In this document: one piece after another, positions 45,737 to 56,841 of the stretch
How the letters are laid out: each line of letters starts with the position of its first letter
How positions within the stretch are numbered: the first letter of the stretch is position 1
Assembly: GCA_950022295.1 (NCBI GenBank)
Contig: OX465595.1
Span: forward strand, 120,406,270 to 120,470,269
Source of the DNA: Bromus sterilis
Lineage: Eukaryota; Streptophyta; Magnoliopsida; Poales; Poaceae
DNA length: 64,000 nucleotides
Direction of reading: 5' to 3'
Translations under genes and position numbers: made by a program
The notes under the pieces: model-generated
What the model saw: the letters and a program-made list of their open reading frames with translations, nothing else
What the model was told of the DNA's origin: nothing
The model's database searches: none

Positions 45737-47375
45737 GGAGATCTCCCCCGCCGTTTCTCTGCACCAGCCCACTCCTCCACTCCCTAATTGCTCTCCTTCA
45801 CCTGTAATCAAAGCCGGAGAGCTCGTCTTCCCCATCTCCGGCCGTGAGCTCCGCCGCCAGTTGCATTCGAATTCCTGCTGCACCGGTGACCCCCTAGATG
45901 AAGTAGCACTACCATCCCACCCCCTTTGGCCCCCTGCACCTTCTGCACTTGCCCCCTTCCTGATTGGCTGCCGGAATCGACGAGGGGCTCAACCCCGGCA
46001 AGCCTCGCTGCCTGTAGTCGACGGAGAGGAAGCTATCCTCGTCATCCGGCCATCGATCGATGAGATACTAGTATGGGCTGGTGCGCCGTTGAGCCCCCGA
46101 TTGATCCGAGCCCTCTCCACCCGCCTCCGTGCCTTCTCGCCGGAGATATCGCCGCCGGTGAGCTCCTCTACCTCATCCCCTCTATTTTCTCTCTCCCACC
46201 CAACACCCATGGCCCACCTGTCACTGACCCAGCCCCAACCCGAAGGGTACTTAAGTGGAAGTGTATTCCAAAAATATGCCTTCCACGTCACCCCCTCGGC
46301 TGATTTTCCAAAATGATTTAAAATCATTTTTTAAATCAATATTTTGACCAGACTTTGATCATGAATATTTCCTAAACCACAAGTCCAATGAAGTTGATTT
46401 TTTACATTATTTTTCTCTTGAACCCCTCTTTAATTTGGCATAGATTTCATGCCATATTTCTCTGTTGATTTTTGCTAGTTAAAGAAAACCTTTTATGTGA
46501 CTTTTTCCTTGCCCATTTAAAAATATTTTTGCAGGGTTTTCATTGTCTTGAAGACCAGGAGTGTATTCACACTCCTCTGGTGAAAGGCAATCCACAACCC
46601 CGTTTGCATCTTCGTAAAGCTTTGATGTGGTTTTGCATACTGTCGCTGCGTTTCTGATAAAATGATGATCTTTCCCAATATGCTTTGAATCATTATTATC
46701 ATGCCATTTACATGTTATGCTTGCTTGTATCATACCCCTAGTATGCTTATGATCTTACTAGGTTGCATATCGATCATATTCACATTGCTAACTTAATCTT
46801 ATAGTCATGCCTTGGATCATGATGTGACCATAACTATAACCGTACCTTGGATTGTTCTGCATGCATTTCTATGATTGGATTTAGAGTGTCATGTTGCACC
46901 TGATCTTTATGATTATGCATTAGAATATATGCTATGTGCCAAGTTGATCAGGTGCCACCGAACCAAAGTTATTCGTGCAATCACACTTTCCTGTATGGGA
47001 AGGCCTTGGCTCGGTCTACCTGTGTGCTTTCATATGCGTATCACCAAAGAAGGGAAACTATGCGCGCGCGGTTACCCTGGCCTGGTAAGCAGCGATAGTC
47101 TTGAAAGTCGGTTTGGTTATATTGAGCTCAGTCCCCGTTTGGGACAGTTGTACCCCGTTTGGGAAAACATTGTTTGCCATACGATGGTAGGTGTCTGGAG
47201 GACACCGGGCTACCCAAGGCATGTCTAGCGAAGCATGTCGGGTAATACGGTAAGGTAGGCACGTGGTAGAACCGTTTCGTTGGAGAGTCCTAGTCTATTC
47301 CTATGGTACGAGTTCCGAGGTTCCTGTGGGACAAGTTCCAAGGTACTACATGGAGGAAGAACTCCATAGCATGGG

Positions 47376-47446
47376 TAAAGTGCACAACCTCTGTAGAGTG
47401 TTAAGAATCTATTCGAATAGCCGAGTCCACGGTATTGGACAAAGTT
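47376..47446 (+). promoter_or_regulatory. Conserved LTR motif, copy 4
   Basis: GGTAAAGTGCACAACCTCTG, then ATTCGAATAGCCGAGTCC, then CGGTATTGGACAAAGTT. The block order is the same as in copies 1-3. The hairpin array begins about 60 bases downstream. Confidence 0.6.
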
Positions 47447-47506
47447 CATACTAGGTAACACTTGGGATCAACATGAAACCCGATTCGTTGACTGTGTTAA
47501 GTGATT

Positions 47507-47756
47507 GGTCATGCGATGACCAGAGTAGTTGGATGGTCATGGGATGGCCCCTAACCCGTTGAGTGGTCATGCGGTGACCCGTAAGTTGTTGATCATGCGA
47601 TGACCTGATAAGTTGGGTGGTCATGCGATGACCCCGAACCCGGTGAATGGTCGTGCGACGACCCTCGTAAGTTGCGTGGTCATGCGATTACCCGTAACCC
47701 GGTCGATGAGTCGGTAACGACTCCGAGGTAAGCCGCATGATCAAGCGATGATCATG
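47507..47756 (+). repeat. Array of nine short hairpins, about 29-bp period
   Basis: Nine units start at 47507, 47535, 47565, 47591, 47619, 47649, 47678, 47708 and 47739. Most are versions of GGTCATGCGATGACC, a 6-bp stem with a 3-base loop. Changes in one arm are often matched in the other: GGTCGTGCGACGACC (47649) has both sides changed, and the eighth unit has a wholly different stem, GAGTCG-GTAA-CGACTC, with a GNRA-type loop. The ninth extends to a perfect 8-bp stem (47736-47756). Two imperfect units would be U-G pairs in element-sense RNA (47535, 47565); two have true mismatches in that strand (47591, 47678). Spacers alternate between GTAAGTTG-like and TAACCCGG-like sequence. Located in the transcribed part of the LTR. 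Confidence 0.85.
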
Positions 47757-48292
47757 TTGGGTCCATGTGACCTTAAACAATGATTTTTATTTCATTGGCA
47801 TTAATCCTGATAATATGCTAGATGCATCATGGTAGCTTTGCTTGAAACTGTTAATGCCATGTTATTATTTTTCCTTGGTGCTTTGGCTGTTGTGAGCTTG
47901 CAAGTACATTCAATGTACTAACCTGGCGTGTCATGCCAGACTTTCAGGCAATGCCGTGATTGCGTAGGACGACGTTCCCAGAGTGTGTGAGCTAGGAGGT
48001 GTCCCAGTCAGTTTCCCTGTGGAATGGAGTTCATCACCATCGTTGTTCTTCTTCTAAGATTATTCCGCTGCCTTAGAGTTATCCCGCTGCTTGGTGTAGA
48101 TCTGCGGCTAGCATTAGGAGCAGGATGTCCGCTGCCTCGCTCCGCTGGCATTGTAATAGACCCCTTGTACCAATTTCATCGGAAATAAAAGTGGTTCAGT
48201 TCTATATCAAGAAGTGACGTCTTCCAGAAGACATGATCTCTGGGCTGGAGCACGAGGCGCTCTGGTATTCTGAGTCGGAGTGTCACAACGCT

Positions 48293-48304
48293 TGGTATCA
48301 GAGC
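48293..48304 (+). promoter_or_regulatory. Primer-binding site, initiator tRNA-Met type
   Basis: TGGTATCAGAGC begins five bases after the LTR end and sets the plus orientation of the element. Confidence 0.85.
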
Positions 48305-48478
48305 AGGAGTGATGGCAGGACACGCTAGTCCGCACGAACGTTAGAAGGACGTTAGAATGACATTAGAGATAGAGTGTATACATTGCTTGTGTGCTGTGTT
48401 TGATTTCTTCATTTTTTTGCTACATAGAATGCATATAGATAACATTGTATTCGCTAACGAGTTGTCTGATGTGTGTAG

Positions 48479-49028
48479 ATGGCAGAGTATCCGGTGGGCT
48501 ACAAAACGAACCTTTCACCGGCCAGCTTTGCCTATCTCCTAGCCGACGTTTGGCATTACCTGTACCCAAATGGAGGAATGGCGATGTACCAAGTTTCCCA
48601 GACACCGCTCAAAGGGCAGATACTGGAGTATCGCTCCAATGTAGTTAGGACAGTTCACCTCCCCATCGGCATGCGTACCTACAACTTTTAGGGCACACCC
48701 GCCTCTACCCCAGATCGTGTTGTCCAACTTGATACATTGGCAGGAATCACAGGTCTTCGTCACTAGGAAGCTGCGATGCCTTAGAATCGTGCCTTCCACT
48801 TCTATCCCATCTGGGCCGGCACTCCGAAGGTTTCCTCGTCCTCTTGCGGAAGCTGACACAACGGTGGTGGGAATGTCCCGCTACATGATCGCTGAATACG
48901 CCCTCATCTTCGAGCTCGTCCGTGACGCGAGGCATGCGAGAAGAGATCTTGCTATAGCTTTGGCTTCGGCAACTCCTCCGCCAGCTCGCCCTGCATCCGG
49001 CGACCCGTCGATGGACCGTAGCGCCTAA
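48479..49028 (+). pseudogene. Broken open frame of the large derivative element, function unknown
   Basis: A frame begins ATGGCAGAGTATCCG at 48479 (MAEYPVGYKTNLSPASFAYL) and stops at 48691. A second frame, ending 49028, carries IAEYALIFELVRDARHARRD and then a proline-rich tail, ATPPPARPAS. The two look like N- and C-terminal parts of one protein separated by frameshift. I believe similar proteins occur just after the primer-binding site in other Triticeae gypsy elements, but I cannot name a function and see no catalytic motif. The position is that of gag. Confidence 0.45.
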
Positions 49029-51762
49029 GTTACGCGTAGTTCGTGTTGCATGAGTAGTAGTAGTCTTACATTTTTCTTGTTGCATGATGTGTGTAGTAAT
49101 AAGATGTGATCTTATTTGCATGTGATCCCGATGCACTTTCAGTGCTATGGATCTTTGCTTCGTTTCTTCGAGCCCTTATTTGGTTTTTCGATGTTTAACG
49201 AATATGTTTTGCAGGTAGTATGTGACTCTGACGAACCCTTGCTTGCTTTCTTTTGGATAACGGCACCACGCCTCGTTCTGAGATGATTCGTTTTCGGCCG
49301 TCTGGGGTGGATGCCTACTTTTATTTCTCTTCTCAACAACCGACCCGTGTTGTGAGCTGCTTTTTCGGCCGTCTCGGGCAGTTGTTGACCTTCTCTTCGC
49401 AGTGGCGACCTTTATGTTCTGAGCTGTTTTCTCGGCCTACTTAGGGGACCTCTGCATTTTTTTTGTCAATGTTGTCTCATGCTCTGAGCTTATTCTTGAA
49501 CGGCCATCTTGAGAAGTGCTTGAGTTATTGCAGTAAACGTCCCAGATCAGAGTTGTAAAAACCGTTCTAGTGGCTACTGGGTTATTTGCTGTTTTTATGC
49601 AAGGGATTCAGATGATCATCAACTACCGCTAAACCTTGTGATTTGGTGAACTTTCTGTCAATTGCTTTTGACCTTCGTTCCATTGGATGTCTTCATTGGC
49701 TTTTCATTCGGTTTTTCAATTGGTGTCGCCTTAATTTCCCCTTATGGAAGGTTTCTCATCGACCCACCGCATACCGCGAAGAATCAGTGAAAGACCGTAG
49801 GGAAGTGAGAAGATCGGTGTGTCAAAGATTCACACCCAATTATGTTGAGAGTATCTGGCTCAAGTATGAATCCTACCAGTATGAATTATTCGGATGAGGT
49901 CTACATCAGTCATTCAGCCGTTACAGTCACGGAGATCCAATCAAGGGAAAAGATCAGTTGTGACCCATGAACATCAGCATCAAAGGTATGCTACCTACAG
50001 GTTGCACTCCTGTTATACGCAAGTTATTGGATTATGGTATACTTCGGAAGCAAGTTAGGATGTTTCATGAAATTGGTATCGAGCAAAGACATGATTGGGA
50101 AAATGCTTCCATCTGACAAGACAGCATCCAGTAAGTTAGCAAATTCCCGTGCACAGTATTCAGTTTATCCACACGCTATTGTGGGAAAGCTTCAGACATA
50201 AGAAACCTCACCCTTCCTTGGTAAGATACCAGACATAGACGACTGGTACAGTGCATCCGCCTTCCTCAGCACGCTATCTGGTTAGCTTCTCGTCCAAGAC
50301 ATCCAGCCTTCTACCCAAGCCACCGAGGGAAGCTTACGGTGCAATGCACCCAATCGTTCTCAGTATGCTACATGGAAGAATTCCAGCACAAGCTACCCAA
50401 CTATCTACAGTGAACCTCCATAGAAAATTCAGGCACAAGGAACCGGTACATCCACAGTACAAAGGGCAAACTTCTGAGGCAAGACACCCAGACTTCTTCG
50501 GTAGGTCGTCGAAGAAGCGTCCCGCGTACCCAACCGTTTCCAGCATGCTACCCTAGAAAAGCTTCGAGCGTAAGCTACCCAGTCTTGTCCGACACAGCAT
50601 CGTGCCTGCAACAGTGACTGTCAGTAACCCGACTATTCGAAAGAAAGGCAGATTTCACACTAGTCAGTTGCAGATGGATCTGCACACTTCATGGACATAC
50701 TTCCCAAGTCATACGAGCTACCCCCGGATGGATACAATCATGCTCATACTCAAGTGAGTGATACCCATGGAAAGCGGTAGGAACCACAACTCTTGCGAGG
50801 AGAGGAAGCAGAAGAAGCAAATCCACATCTCAGCTGGGTATAAAGACTGGCAAGTCATGAAGAAACACCTGATGGAAAGGGAACAATGAAGCCTTTGGCC
50901 TCGACCACAGCCGTGAGATTCAACTCGTCACGTCCGACAAGGCCCCAAAGGAGTATAACCCTGAAGGCCCGAGTTATGGCAACCAAGAGGAAGCATGGTT
51001 AGCCAAGAGATAAAGAATGAAACCAGCCCAGCTAACTCAGAGAAAGGATCCCGACAAAAGTAAAGTTAGTATACGAGAAGGATAAATAGGATGATTGTCA
51101 CAGCAGCAAAGACCAAGGAAGACAAACCTGGCTTACTTTAAACATTGTTGCGATATGTGCGCCAAGAGTTAGCTCTGCGTCCATAGGCTGCAGAAATTAT
51201 GCAACTCCTGTGAGCCGACATGTAAAGCCAAAGGGTATCTGCATGGACTCCATGGGCAAATCTAGCTTGATCAGCCGAGACTATATTTCCATAAGGATCC
51301 AGCCTGTCAGCTCATGCGGTTACACATATTTGGAGTTGTCAGTAAATACTGGGACACACAAGTCTGTTTCTTCTACGACTCACCCAACTAGATCAGTATT
51401 TTGACGGCAAGGACTGTGCTGAAGCATAACGCGTCCTATTGCCACACACGGATATGGCATCGTGTCAATCTCAGCATGAGTAAAAGTTCAGGGTTGTCAC
51501 CCGCCCGTCAGAACTAATGCCCAAAAGATGTACGAGACAAGGAAAGTTTTGCAGCACCATGTACAGACAGTCAAAGTTCCACACCATAAGACATCACAAT
51601 GATGAGCATTCTAAGTTTACCAGCTACTCATGAAAGCCTAGTCTATCCCCGGAAGGACCGATGCAAAGGATTCAAGACTGTTCCGCAGATAAGGCCTGAG
51701 ATAGTACGGACACAGTCAGCATTCAACCTATGGTAATATACGTCGTTATATTACCTGGAAGC
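49029..51762 (+). other. Interior of the large derivative element, non-coding
   Basis: About 2.7 kb without a recognisable domain on either strand. Short frames (such as 50251-50556) read through sequence with many stops in the other frames and no motif. I looked for RT, integrase and protease signatures and found none. The sequence stops at 51762 with GAAGC, the candidate target bases of the next insertion. Confidence 0.6.
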
Positions 51763-53144
51763 TGATAACCCTCAATTGTAGGGGATCAAGATAGTCTTCG
51801 CGGGCAAGATAACCGAATTTATTGATTCGACACTTGGGGACACAAAGAATACGTACATGATTTGACAATTGAGTTGTCAGTTCAGCCGCACCTGAAATAA
51901 ACACTTGCTTTGACAAAAGTATTAGTAGCAACGGTAATATGGTAGTGGTAGTGTGGGTGATAATAGTGGTGATAGTGGTGGTGAAACAGCAAATGTAAAA
52001 TAGGGAAATTAATCAACTAATAACCATCAGAAATAAACACTGTAGGCTAGGGAGATGGATGGTTGGGCGCTGCTTGGATGAGAACAAACATGTAATCGAT
52101 TCTAACATAGGCAAGGCTCACAGAAAAGAAAGGCTCATCTAGGCAAATATCAAACATCAGGCATGTATCACAAGGTAGTTGTACGTTCTTGCAATAAGAA
52201 CTTTGCACAACATCTTTTGTCCTACCCTCCCTCTACGAACGGCGCCAAAAGGAACTTAGGGAGATTAAGGTACTCCTGTCAAAGAGCACCGGAACAAATC
52301 ATTAACACTTCATGGATACACGGAATCCTCAAATTATAGTCCATCCCTTTTGGTGTCCCAAGCTGTCACCATTGGGATCGCCGGTTTCGGACTATAATAG
52401 GTGCATACAACTCATAGATAGGATCAAGAACACCTCAAACTCAAGAAACAAAAGGGGCATCAGATCTGAAATCATGGCACTTGGGCCCAAAGTGACAAGC
52501 ATTAAGAGCAACAAGTTGTAACAGAGATGATAAACACCAAGTAGATGATAGGAAACATGCCCCCAACAATCTGATGAACTATTAAATAATCTAACTCATC
52601 CGATCCCTACCATCCCCTTTTCCTACAGCAATAAATTACTCACACATGAAAGAATAAGTCATGGAGGGGTGATGGAGAGGCGATGACGATGACGATGGCG
52701 ATGATTTCCCCTCACCAGAGGCCAAAGCAGCCTACAGATTAGCTCTCTCGGAGAAGAACAGAGGGTGGCGGCTTCTGTTCTGGAGTTTCCTCGTAGGGGG
52801 TAAAAATAGGGCGAAGGTAGGGCACCAGGGGGTTTGGGACCCACCCAGGAGGGTGCCCGCCGCGGCTAGGGGCTGGGCCACGCCATGCACCCTTCTGGGT
52901 GCCCCCTGGCATCCCCGAGGCCCCCCTTTGGCATCTTCAAAGATTTGGGAACGCTGATTTTTTATATAATTTTTGTGGATTTTTCCAGCGTACCTAAATA
53001 TCCAGAAACATGCACAAAGAAACAACAATGGTAGCTCTGCTGAAAAGAACGTCAGTCCGGGTTAGTTTTGTCCAAATCATGCAAGAATGAAGCCAAAACA
53101 ATAGAAAAAGTTTTTGGAAAAGTAGATACGTTTGAGACGTATCA
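51763..53144 (-). repeat. Athila-type 3' LTR (1382 bp)
   Basis: In plus-strand terms it starts TGATAACCCTCAATTGTAGG and ends TTTGAGACGTATCA. It is the reverse complement of the LTR type at 55271 and 60985. It retains the segment GTGTCGAATCAATAAATTCG, which is deleted in the 5' LTR at 55271. To the right lies AGTCCCCAAAGCTT, a polypurine tract on the minus strand, so this is the 3' LTR of an element reading leftwards. Confidence 0.85.
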
Positions 53145-55007
53145 AGTCCCCAAAGCTTCGCTATTGCTTGTCCTCAAGCAATTCAGTTCAACGAAATGGA
53201 CGCGACAAAGAAAACTTTGACAAACTCTTTTGCTTCATTAGATGTATATAAGCATGTACTACGAAAGAGTTTAGCAGGTTTTGACACCATGCTACAAGGA
53301 CAATGAACGAAGCAATCCTTATTTCATGTGATCAGTCACAAACAAACAAAAGTAAATAATATGACGCTGAAAATCAATTCAAGATCACAATGTACATAGT
53401 ATGAACATATCAGAGTGGTATCTCGCTAGCCTCCATGAGTGAAGCAAACCATAAATGCAGAAGCTCCTCCGGAGTTTTAAAGGAGACTAGAACTAAGAAA
53501 TCAAAGTAAGAAACATCACAATCATGTAGAAGACAATGTGGTACTTTGGGACAATGCATGTTACACTAAGAATGACAATTATGCTCTCATAGTTGTTGCT
53601 TTGGAGAAAGGAAGGTGGAGACTCTCGAACCGTGGATTTTGATGGCAAGGTTGAAAACTCGTGAAAGGAAGCAAAGACTAAACATGTAACAGAGCTCTTG
53701 GTTATGAAAATAGAGATAGAACTCTTTTCAGAAGTGCAACTTTCTAGTCAACGGTGAACAGTAAAGGTCTCTCAATATCTCCCATGACAACCATATTAAT
53801 GCCTTTTTCTTAAACATGTTCCCTTATCCATAAATCCTTTGATGGTCTACGGAACCTTTTATTTTGCCTCAAGTATGGAAGGAGGGTATTGTTCCATCTA
53901 TCATAAGCAGCATTTGGTCCATTTCATTCCATCATCAAGTATGGGGGAGGTGTAACTCTTATTTTTTTAATTGACTAGTTAAAACTTCTGTCAAAATATT
54001 TTTGGCATGGTAGATACTGATTTTCCCTTTCCGCACCATGAGCTTGTACAGTTGCAAAAGGGAAGCTTTTGAATAAATTTTGAGATGGTACAGGAAAGTC
54101 TAAGTTAGGAGTGGCCGATAAATACCACATATAGGTAGGTATGGTGGACTCAAATGGAACAACTGGGTTGAAAAGGAGTTTGGATGCACAAGAAGAATTT
54201 CGCTTAGTGCGAGTGAAGGCTAGCAAAAGACTGGGAAGCGACCAACCAGAGAGCATAACGGCCATAATCATGCAGAGAGAAAAAGCAACATTGAATCGGG
54301 CATGAAAGTGATTACTCCCTCTGAAGTAAAAAATATCATCAACGCAGAACATACTTTTTAGTCTTAACATGCGTGAACATGTGGCAAGTCAATCCAAGAA
54401 TTCCCCGGAGGGAAATAACACTTCAATATGCCAAACCATGAACAATGCAATGCATGTCAATCATTTCAAGCAACATATTATGTACTCTAGATATTTGAGA
54501 CTAACCACAAAGAAAGCATGGACCACTAGGAAAGCATTGTAAACATAGCACTATGTCACTACAAGCTGGTCTCTAATCATAAGTATAGGCATAGGTACGA
54601 AAATAGAAACAAAAAGAGTTCATACCAGCTTTCCTTGTTGCATCCCTTCCGTCGATCTTCGTCATTACTGCATTATCACTTGCACGATTGAATGTAGGAA
54701 ATTATAATCATCACAAACTCGAGATGAACTCTGAATCAAAGCAAACTAAAGAGCCAGGAAAACATTTTTTTGGGTTTTTTCAAGGTTTAACGAAAACAAA
54801 TGAAAGGAGAAATCTTTTTGGGTTTTTGCAAATCAAAAGAAAAAAGAAGAACAGGCAGAAACTTCAAAAAGATAAAAGTGAACAAAACGTATGATATAAT
54901 GGAAGGGGAGTAGAGTACGTACTCCCCCAAGCTTAGGCTTTTGGCCTAAGTTCGGCTTGTCTAGTACGGTCCCGAGGAGCCTCCTTCTCCGGGGTAGTAC
55001 TGGTATG
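53145..55007 (-). mobile_element. Interior of the minus-strand Athila-type element, 3' part
   Basis: Begins with the polypurine tract and continues for 1.9 kb. The frame at 54370-53975 (131 codons) has no domain I recognise, and no pol motif is present. The upper end, CCCCCAAGCTTAGGC near 54923, is typical of Athila-type interiors close to the 3' end. Interrupted at 55008 by a copia element, and the rest is outside the window. Confidence 0.65.
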
Positions 55008-55270
55008 TGTTGGATATGTGCCCTAGAGGCAAATTAATAAAGATATTTGTCACATATCTGTTTGTTCATAATACGTTATATATTGTGCTAGAACTGTATT
55101 AAGCGAAAACATTAATACACGTGTGATATATAACAACCTGGTCCCTAGTTAAACTCAGGCATACTAGCTCATTGGGCAATTGATGATCAAGGTTTCCGAA
55201 TCATGAGAACATCATAGTCTGTTGACAATGAGGTCATATCATTAGGAGAATGATGTGATGGACACACACC
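55008..55270 (+). repeat. Copia 5' LTR, first part
   Basis: Starts TGTTGGATATGTGCCCTAG and matches the LTR at 17166. Interrupted after 263 bases by the element at 55271. The bases before it are GTATG (candidate target duplication). Together with 62537-63940 the LTR is 1667 bases, the same length as 22138-23804. Confidence 0.9.
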
Positions 55271-56748
55271 TGATACGTCCCAAACGTACCTATAATTTCT
55301 GCTTGTGCCATGCATGTTTTGTGTGACTTTGCCATTTTTTGCTTGAACTTTCATACACTTTTGAGCATATTTGGACTAACCAATTAACTCAGTGCACCCA
55401 GTTGCCAGTTCCTGTTTTCTGCTGTTTTTGTATTTCAGGTTTTCCGGCCATTAAAAGTGCTCCAAAAATTCCGGAAAAATTATATAAAAAATCAGCGTTC
55501 CGGAAGCTTCTGGAATCACCAAGGAAGGAAGGGAGGGCCACCACCAGGCAGCCAGGAGGGTGCCTGGCGCGGCCCAGCCCTAGGCTGCGCCACCTGCCCT
55601 TCTGACTGCCTCGTGGCCCCTCTGGTGCCCCCTTTGGTCCCTATTTTTACCCCAGCGGAGGAAACCCTGATTCCAGACCCATTTTCTCCAGAAGCGATTC
55701 CGATCTCCGCCACCATCCAAAACTAGCTTCGGGGGTCACCAGGATCCTGCTCCGGCACCCTGCCGGGGAGGGCCTTGGCCCCCGGGGCCATCTTCATCGA
55801 CTCTTCTTCCCCCATGATGCTTCTTGAGTAGTTCCTCCTTGGACTACGAGTTCTTGGCAGTAGATATGTGGTATTCTCTCCCCCTAGATCTTCAATACAA
55901 TGTTCTCATGAGCTGCCCTACATGATTGAGATCCATATGATGTAATTGGTGTTGTGTTTGTTGGGATCCGATGAATTGTTACCTTGTTCAGTCCTAAGAG
56001 GTTTATGAATTATTGTTGCTGCAATTTGTTGTTCTTTAATGCTTGTTACTAGTGCACGAGTAGCATGATCTCAGATCTGAGCACGTTATGGTTGCATGAT
56101 TCTAATTGTTGTTCTAGATCTTATCTACGGTTGTATGCACCTATTATAGTTCGGAACCGGCGATCCCAATGGTGACAGCTTGGGACACCAAACGGGATGG
56201 GCTATAATTTAAGGATCACATGTGTTCATAGAGTGTTAATGCTTTGTTCCGGTGCTCCGCCACAGGAGCACCTTAATCTCCATAAGTTCCTTAAGTGGCC
56301 CCGTTCGTAGCGGGATGGTAGGACAAAATATGTTGCTTATTGCAAGCACGTACAACTACATACGGAACACATGCCTACGTTTGGTTATTAGACTAGGATG
56401 CTCTAGTTTGTTCTTTGGCTAGAGTTGGTGCAATTCTGTCAATTGCCCAACTGTAATTTGTTCAGCCAGCACCTTGTTCTTTTTCCTAGAGAGGTACCAC
56501 TAGTGAAACCTTGAACCCCGGTCCATATTTCACCTTCATTGCCTTCGTTGTTACTTTTACTTTCTTTGCTGCTCCTACTACTTTGTGGTGTTGGTGATTG
56601 GGGAAGTCTTAAAGGCTACACCCGTCAACACACCGTTGCTACTTATATCTTGTCTAGTGCTTTTTCAGGTGTGGTTGAATTGACAACTCAACTGCTAAGG
56701 CTTATACCCGCGAAGACTGTTGCGATTCCCTACACTTGTGGGTTATCA
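55271..56748 (+). repeat. 5' LTR (1478 bp)
   Basis: Starts TGATACGTCCC and ends GGGTTATCA. Compared with the 3' LTR and with the related LTR at 51763 it lacks about 52 bases near 56704, between GCTTA and GCGAAGACTG, so this is a deletion here. Confidence 0.92.
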
Positions 56749-56759
56749 AGACTATTTTT

Positions 56760-56777
56760 TGGCGCCGTTGCCGGGGA
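56760..56777 (+). promoter_or_regulatory. Primer-binding site, tRNA-Asp type
   Basis: TGGCGCCGTTGCCGGGGA, eleven bases after the LTR end. This site is characteristic of plant Athila-lineage elements. Confidence 0.85.
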
Positions 56778-56841
56778 GCATAGCTTTACTTATAAGTTCA
56801 CTTGATAAGTACACTTTTGCTTATTACTCTATTTGCTACTA

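Larger units (their letters stand above)
44185..48287 (+). repeat. 5' LTR, 4103 bp
   Basis: Starts TGTGACACCC and ends GAGTGTCACA, an 8-base inverted terminal match (TGTGACAC and GTGTCACA). The promoter is near 45730. GC-rich blocks at 45340-46300 give overlapping frames on both strands that are not genes. Downstream are the conserved LTR motif (about 47376-47446) and the hairpin array (47507-47756). Confidence 0.85.
44185..51762 (+). mobile_element. Large gypsy-like derivative with a 4.1 kb LTR, incomplete
   Basis: The 5' LTR (44185-48287) is followed by an initiator tRNA-Met primer-binding site and about 3.5 kb of interior with no pol domain. Very long LTRs around a pol-less interior are the definition of large retrotransposon derivatives, known in Triticeae (for example Sukkula in barley). 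I cannot confirm that it is that family. The candidate target bases are GCCAC at 44180-44184. The 3' part is not in the window because another element interrupts at 51763. Confidence 0.75.

Noticed and set aside
45338..46327. GC-rich frames of 100-150 codons on both strands after a TATA box
   Set aside because: They are within the 4.1 kb LTR, conflict with each other and show no domain or splice context.
47507..47756. CRISPR-like array of short palindromic repeats
   Set aside because: The genome is a plant nucleus. Repeats and spacers both vary and spacers recur, with no cas genes. It is a tandem hairpin array in an LTR.
54688..54894. Lysine-rich 68-codon frame
   Set aside because: It arises from an A-rich stretch and runs antisense to the element that contains it.
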